Source: Sphingobium sp. CAP-1
Lineage (GTDB): Bacteria > Pseudomonadota > Alphaproteobacteria > Sphingomonadales > Sphingomonadaceae
Direction of reading: 5' to 3'
Assembly: GCF_009720145.1 (NCBI RefSeq)
Contig: NZ_CP046252.1
Location: 868,001-932,000, forward strand
Length of the DNA: 64,000 bases
Below, piece after piece: positions 59,983 through 64,000 of the stretch. Position numbers and translations under genes: made by a program. The notes under the pieces were generated by a model. It made no database searches. It worked only from the letters and a program-made list of their open reading frames with translations, and had not been told where the DNA came from. Within the stretch, counting starts at the first letter, position 1. Each line of letters begins with the position of its first letter.

Positions 59983-61575
59983 ATGCAGACTGTCGAGACG
60001 TTGAACGAGGGCCTGAAGCGCGCCTACACCGTGACCATCACGTCGAAGGATATCGACGCCCGCGTGGAAAAGGAAGTGGCTGCGATCGCACCGCAGGTTC
60101 GGATGCCTGGTTTCCGCCCCGGCAAGGTGCCCGCTAACCTCGTGAAGAAGATGCATGGCGAATCGCTGCAACGCGACGCGCTCAACAACTCGATCCAGGA
60201 AAGCATCCAGAAGCTGATCGCCGACCAGAAGCTGCGTCCCGCGATGCAGCCTTCGGTCGAACTGGACGAAGGCTTCGAGTTCGGCAAGGACGCCGAGATC
60301 AAGGTCGCACTGGAAGTGCTGCCGGAAATCGCAGCCCCCAGCATCGAAGGTCTGAAGCTGGAACGCCTGACCGCCGACGTTGCCGACGCGCAGGTTGATG
60401 AAGCCGCTGGCCGCATCGCCACCCAGCAGGGTGCGCTCGAAGAATATGCTGCCGGCCACAAGGCGAAGGACGGCGATACGCTGACCATCGATTTCGTCGG
60501 CAAGATCGACGGCGAAGCCTTTGAGGGCGGTTCGGCCGAAGGCGTCAAGCTCAAGCTTGGCGCGGGCCAGTTCATCCCCGGCTTCGAAGATCAGCTTGGC
60601 GGCGTGAAGAAGGGTGAAGAAAAGACCATCACCGTCACCTTCCCCGAAGATTATGGCGCGGCGCATCTGGCCGGCAAGCCCGCGACTTTCGACATCACCG
60701 TTCAGTCGATCCTCGATGCCGACAAGCCCAAGCTGGATGATGAATTCGCCAAGTCGCTGGGCCTGGAAGGCCTCGACAAGCTCAAGGAACTGCTCAAGGG
60801 CCAGATCGAGCAGGAGCATAACGGCCTGACCCGCACCTATATGAAGCGCAAACTGCTCGACCAGCTTGCCGCTTCGCACGATTTCGACGTGCCGCCGAGC
60901 ATGGTGGAGGCCGAATTCGGCCAGATCTGGCAGCAGCTTCAGCATGAAGCCGGCCATGAGGAAGATCCCGCCGCTGCCCTCGCCGAGATGGAAGCGGAGA
61001 AGGAGGATTATCGCGCTATCGCCGTGCGTCGCGTCCGCCTGGGTCTGCTGCTCTCGGAAATCGGCCAGGCCAATGGCGTCGTCGTCAACGATCAGGAAAT
61101 GAATCGCCTGATCATGCAGGCGGCCCAGCAGTACAGCCCGCAGGATCGTGAGCGCTTCGTGCAATATGTCCGGCAGGACCCGATGGCCGCCGCCCAGTTG
61201 CGCGCGCCCCTCTATGAGGACAAGGTCGTCGACTTCCTGTTCGACAAGGCCGAAGTCACCGACCGCGCTGTCAGCCGTGAGGAACTGGAAGCCGCGATCG
61301 AGGCCGAAGATGGCGATCTGAAGCCGCACGTCCATGGACCGGGCTGCGGCCACGATCATCATGACGAAAAGCCCAAGGCGAAGAAGGCCGCCAAGAAGGT
61401 CGAACCGGCCGCCGAAGAGGTGAAGGCCGACGAAAGCGCCGAGGAAGCGCCGGCCAAGAAGGCTGCGCCCAAGAAGGCTGCCAAGAAGGATGAGGCAGTG
61501 GCTGAAGAAGCCGCTGCTGAAGAGAAGCCCAAGAAGAAGGCTGCTCCCAAGAAGGCCGCCGCCAAGGCCGAATAA
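59983..61575 (+). CDS. tig: Trigger factor
   Basis: 530 aa from ATG 59983 (MQTVETLNEGLKRAYTVTIT); a TTG 12 bases upstream is a less likely start. Ribosome-binding N-domain with the MPGFRPGKVP motif; FKBP-type PPIase domain (~155-245; DGDTLTIDFVGKIDGEAFEG); C-terminal chaperone domain. Oddity: after residue ~450 comes HVHGPGCGHDHHDE and then about 60 residues of Lys/Ala/Glu repeats (KKAAPKKAAKK type). Upstream of clpPX, the usual order except for the GT2 gene inserted. Confidence 0.95.
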   Translation: MQTVETLNEGLKRAYTVTITSKDIDARVEKEVAAIAPQVRMPGFRPGKVPANLVKKMHGESLQRDALNNSIQESIQKLIADQKLRPAMQPSVELDEGFEFGKDAEIKVALEVLPEIAAPSIEGLKLERLTADVADAQVDEAAGRIATQQGALEEYAAGHKAKDGDTLTIDFVGKIDGEAFEGGSAEGVKLKLGAGQFIPGFEDQLGGVKKGEEKTITVTFPEDYGAAHLAGKPATFDITVQSILDADKPKLDDEFAKSLGLEGLDKLKELLKGQIEQEHNGLTRTYMKRKLLDQLAASHDFDVPPSMVEAEFGQIWQQLQHEAGHEEDPAAALAEMEAEKEDYRAIAVRRVRLGLLLSEIGQANGVVVNDQEMNRLIMQAAQQYSPQDRERFVQYVRQDPMAAAQLRAPLYEDKVVDFLFDKAEVTDRAVSREELEAAIEAEDGDLKPHVHGPGCGHDHHDEKPKAKKAAKKVEPAAEEVKADESAEEAPAKKAAPKKAAKKDEAVAEEAAAEEKPKKKAAPKKAAAKAE

Positions 61576-61597
61576 GCCTGATCTTCAGGACATGATG

Positions 61598-61632
61598 AGC
61601 GCCCGGCTTCCCTGGGAAGCGCGGGCGCTTTT
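61598..61632 (+). terminator. Rho-independent terminator after tig
   Basis: AGCGCCCG-GCTTCCC / GGGAAGC-G-CGGGCGCT, a 15-bp stem with one bulge and a single-base centre, followed by TTTC. It ends the trigger factor transcript before the glycosyltransferase gene. Confidence 0.88.
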
Positions 61633-61647
61633 CATTTCGGAGACGGC

Positions 61648-62691
61648 ATGGCAGACGAAATATTAATCATGATGTCCGATGCAGATGGCAAAGGGCAGGG
61701 ATTGGTTGCGACGATGAAGGAATTTCCGGCAGTGAATAATGCGCCTGCCACGGCGACGCCCCATGTCGCCGTCATCCTGCCCTGCTATAATGAAGCCGAA
61801 GCGATCGTGCAGACGGTGGAGGATTTCCGCCGCGCGCTGCCCGACGCCGACATCTATGTTTTCGACAATAACAGCAGCGACGGCAGCCGCGAACTGGCGG
61901 CCGGTGCCGGGGCGATCGTCCGCCGCGTGGCGCAGCAGGGCAAGGGCCATGTCGTGCGCCGCATGTTCGCCGATGTCGACGCCGACATCTATATCATGGC
62001 CGATGGCGACGCGACCTATGAGGCCGCCGCCGCGCCCGCGATGATCGCTGCCATGCTGGAGGACAATCTCGACATGGTGGTGGGTTGCCGCCGCGACGAG
62101 GTGGAGGCGGCCTATCGTCGTGGCCATCGCTTTGGCAACTGGGCGCTTACCAGCCTCCTCAAGCAACTGTTCGGCCGCAGCTTCACGGACATATTGTCTG
62201 GCTATCGGGTCTTTTCGCGCCGCTTCGTCAAGAGCTTCCCGGTCCTGTCGGCTGGGTTCGAGATCGAGACGGAGATCAGCGTTCATGCGCTCGAACTCGC
62301 CATGCCGGTGTCGGAAGTCATGACCACCTATGGCGCGCGACCCGAAGGATCAGTCAGCAAGCTCAGCACCTATCGCGACGGCTGGCGCATCCTGCGCACG
62401 ATCATCACCCTCTATCGCATCGAACGGCCGATCCTCTTCTTCGGTGTCATCGCGGCCTTGCTGGCGGCGCTGGGGCTGGGGCTGGCGGCGCCGCTGATCG
62501 TCACCTATCTCAAGACCGGGCTGGTGCCGCGCTTCCCCACGGCGATCCTGGTGACGGGCCTGATGATCCTCGCCACCCTGTCGGGCATGTGCGGCCTCAT
62601 CCTTGATACTGTCGTGCGCGGCCGGCGTGAGGTCCGGCGGCTCGCCTATCTCACCTTCCGCGCGCCGTCCGACTTCGCCCGCCGTCATTAA
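61648..62691 (+). CDS. Glycosyltransferase family 2 (dolichyl-phosphate-mannose synthase-like)
   Basis: 347 aa. GT-A motif VAVILPCYNEAEAIVQTVED, FDNNSSDGSRELAAGAGAI and MADGDATYE (DxD). Two C-terminal membrane spans (PILFFGVIAALLAALGLGLA, AILVTGLMILATLSGMCGLI). It transfers a sugar to polyprenyl phosphate, supplying donors for GT-C-type enzymes such as those at 26740 and 56171; this link is inference. It is between tig and clpP. Confidence 0.9.
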   Translation: MADEILIMMSDADGKGQGLVATMKEFPAVNNAPATATPHVAVILPCYNEAEAIVQTVEDFRRALPDADIYVFDNNSSDGSRELAAGAGAIVRRVAQQGKGHVVRRMFADVDADIYIMADGDATYEAAAAPAMIAAMLEDNLDMVVGCRRDEVEAAYRRGHRFGNWALTSLLKQLFGRSFTDILSGYRVFSRRFVKSFPVLSAGFEIETEISVHALELAMPVSEVMTTYGARPEGSVSKLSTYRDGWRILRTIITLYRIERPILFFGVIAALLAALGLGLAAPLIVTYLKTGLVPRFPTAILVTGLMILATLSGMCGLILDTVVRGRREVRRLAYLTFRAPSDFARRH

Positions 62692-62710
62692 CGGCGAAGG
62701 GTCGGCCCGT

Positions 62711-62745
62711 TCCCCCTTGAACCATTCGCTTTTTGTCCCGATGTA
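62711..62745 (+). promoter_or_regulatory. RpoH (sigma-32) heat-shock promoter of clpP
   Basis: CCCTTGAA at 62714-62721 and CCCGATGTA at 62737-62745, with 17 bases between CTTG and CCC, the spacing known for alphaproteobacterial RpoH promoters (CTTG-N17-CCxAT). It lies 38 bases before the clpP ATG. Confidence 0.78.
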
Positions 62746-62782
62746 GGGACTGGGCAAAAGCAACTACCCGGAAAAGAGCAAA

Positions 62783-63421
62783 ATGACCGATATCATGTCC
62801 GATCCCATGGCCGCGTTGGTCCCTATCGTCATCGAACAGTCGAACCGCGGCGAACGCAGCTTCGACATCTATTCGCGGCTTCTGCGTGAACGGATCATCT
62901 TCGTCACCGGCCAGGTCGAAGACCATATGGCCTCGCTCATCGTTGCCCAGCTTCTGTTCCTCGAATCGGAAAATCCGAAAAAGGACATCTGGATGTATAT
63001 CAACTCGCCAGGCGGCGTGGTGACGGCTGGCATGGCGATCCATGACACGATGAAATATATCCGTCCGCAGGTCGGCACCGTGTGCATCGGTCAGGCCGCG
63101 TCGATGGGCAGCTTCCTGCTCGCCGCCGGCGAACCGGGCAAGCGTATCGCTTTGTCCAATGCCCGCATCATGGTGCATCAGCCGTCGGGCGGCGCCCAGG
63201 GCATGGCATCCGATATCGAGATCCAGGCCAAGGAAATCCTGCGGATTCGCCGCCGCCTGAACGATCTCTATGTGCAATATACCGGGCAGACGCTGGACGC
63301 GGTCGAGCGGGCGATGGACCGCGACACTTTCCTTGAAGCGGACGAGGCCAAGGCCTTCGGTCTGGTCGATGAAGTGTTCGATCGCCGCCCTGCACCGGCG
63401 GCGGAAGCAACCGAGGCCTAA
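62783..63421 (+). CDS. clpP: ATP-dependent Clp protease proteolytic subunit
   Basis: 212 aa. Catalytic Ser107 (GQAASMGSFLL), His132 (MVHQPSGG) and Asp181 (MDRDTFLEADEA); INSPGGVVTAGMAI is also conserved. It forms the 14-mer protease chamber with ClpX or ClpA. It is preceded by an RpoH-type promoter and followed by clpX. Confidence 0.97.
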   Translation: MTDIMSDPMAALVPIVIEQSNRGERSFDIYSRLLRERIIFVTGQVEDHMASLIVAQLLFLESENPKKDIWMYINSPGGVVTAGMAIHDTMKYIRPQVGTVCIGQAASMGSFLLAAGEPGKRIALSNARIMVHQPSGGAQGMASDIEIQAKEILRIRRRLNDLYVQYTGQTLDAVERAMDRDTFLEADEAKAFGLVDEVFDRRPAPAAEATEA

Positions 63422-63456
63422 AGACGCTCTTTACCGCAGCGCGCCACTTTCACCTC

Positions 63457-63486
63457 TTGTGAAACGGGCGTGCCGCGGTCTAGAAT
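63457..63486 (+). promoter_or_regulatory. Possible sigma-70 promoter for clpX
   Basis: TTGTGA (63457-63462), an 18-base spacer and TAGAAT (63481-63486), in the 140-base gap between clpP and clpX. It suggests that clpX can be transcribed independently of clpP. Confidence 0.45.
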
Positions 63487-63561
63487 GGCCTTTGGACCAG
63501 AAAATCCCTCACCGAACATGGTTCTGGTGACTGTAGGCCGGGGGGGAAGAGAGAATGGCGA

Positions 63562-64000
63562 ATGACTAAGCTTACCGGCTCGGATTCTAAAAGCACGCTT
63601 TACTGCTCCTTCTGCGGCAAGTCGCAGCATGAAGTGCGTAAGCTGATCGCGGGGCCGACCGTGTTCATCTGCGACGAATGCGTGGAGTTGTGCAACGACA
63701 TCATCCGCGAGGAGACCAAGGGCGGTCTTGTCGGCAAGAAGGATGGCGGCGTGCCCACCCCGCAGGAAATCTGCGATGTACTCGACGATTATGTGATCGG
63801 CCAGAAGCGCGCCAAGCGCGTGCTGTCGGTCGCCGTCCACAATCATTACAAGCGCCTGAACCACGGTTCCAAGCCGGGCGAGGTGGAACTGGCCAAGTCG
63901 AACATCCTGCTCGTCGGCCCGACCGGCTGCGGCAAGACCTTGCTGGCGCAGACGCTGGCCAAGACGTTCGACGTGCCCTTCACCATGGCCGACGCCACGA
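63562..64000 (+). CDS. clpX: ATP-dependent Clp protease ATPase subunit ClpX, N-terminal part
   Basis: Cut by the window end; 146 codons visible. The N-terminal zinc-binding domain has LYCSFCGKSQHEVRKLIAGP and FICDECVELC (C15, C18, C37, C40), and Walker A is NILLVGPTGCGKTLLAQTLA. ClpX unfolds substrates and feeds them to ClpP. The start ATG follows a GGGGGGAAGAGAG-rich stretch. The order clpP-clpX is as usual. Confidence 0.97.
   Translation, partial: MTKLTGSDSKSTLYCSFCGKSQHEVRKLIAGPTVFICDECVELCNDIIREETKGGLVGKKDGGVPTPQEICDVLDDYVIGQKRAKRVLSVAVHNHYKRLNHGSKPGEVELAKSNILLVGPTGCGKTLLAQTLAKTFDVPFTMADAT

Noticed and set aside
59812..61362. 516-codon minus-strand frame over trigger factor and tRNA-Leu
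   Set aside because: It crosses a tRNA and is antisense to a well-defined gene.

Overview
The window is bacterial chromosome from an alphaproteobacterium, most likely a sphingomonad (Sphingobium or a close relative). The evidence is high GC throughout the core genes, the tig / glycosyltransferase / clpP / clpX order, a MucR-type regulator, the alphaproteobacterial cluster tsaB-rimI-fur-plsC-miaB-phoH-ybeY-corC, and several small secreted proteins and dispersed palindromic repeats of the kind found in sphingomonads. The genus is inference; no rRNA or species marker is present. I see no prophage, insertion sequence, CRISPR array or replication gene. There are three tRNAs (Thr-TGT, Arg-CCG, Leu-TAG).

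Layout. 1-3 kb: the 5' part of a GH15 glucoamylase-like gene with otsB (trehalose/glucan metabolism), a small unnamed ORF, a GcvA-like LysR regulator with a perfect palindrome just upstream, and a decayed CcdA antitoxin. 3-12 kb: parC, a GGDEF/EAL signalling protein with a degenerate GGDEF motif, cca, a CoA-type Nudix hydrolase, DUF1285, an acetyltransferase, folB, a 2OG-Fe(II) oxygenase and an EVE protein. 12-20 kb: small secreted proteins, a cupin, a gene-poor low-GC patch with DnaA-box-like sites and a methyltransferase beside tRNA-Thr, then rarA, a glycosyltransferase and a MOSC protein. 20-26 kb: rnr, uspA, and a pyruvate dehydrogenase segment in which a hotdog thioesterase gene sits between E2 (aceF) and E3 (lpdA). 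26-36 kb: PAP2, a DUF2142 membrane protein and the tsaB-to-corC cluster (tRNA modification, ribosome maturation, metal regulation, phospholipid synthesis), plus a NifU-type Fe-S protein. 36-48 kb: a DEAD-box helicase with a hairpin-rich leader and a pure AT-dinucleotide tract after its stop, an M16 peptidase, and a complete tripartite RND efflux operon divergent from its TetR regulator. 48-52 kb: nth, dapB, an unusual redoxin/2OG-oxygenase fusion and a sirtuin.

52.2-57.9 kb is the most system-like part: five tightly coupled genes (zinc-ribbon methyltransferase, polysaccharide flippase-like protein, glycosyltransferase, FkbM methyltransferase, large polytopic GT-C-like protein). Every junction overlaps by 4 bases or has a 2-base gap. 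It reads as a small surface-glycan assembly unit. It is followed by an ECF sigma/FecR pair whose genes overlap by about 100 bases, then tRNA-Leu, trigger factor with a histidine- and Lys/Ala-rich tail, a family 2 glycosyltransferase, clpP behind a good heat-shock (RpoH) promoter match, and the start of clpX, which runs off the window.

Most genes are housekeeping. The points that most deserve attention are the 52-58 kb glycan unit, the redoxin/oxygenase fusion, the thioesterase inside the PDH operon, the AT microsatellite, the degraded antitoxin, the missing start of the GH15 gene, and several perfect operator-like palindromes.
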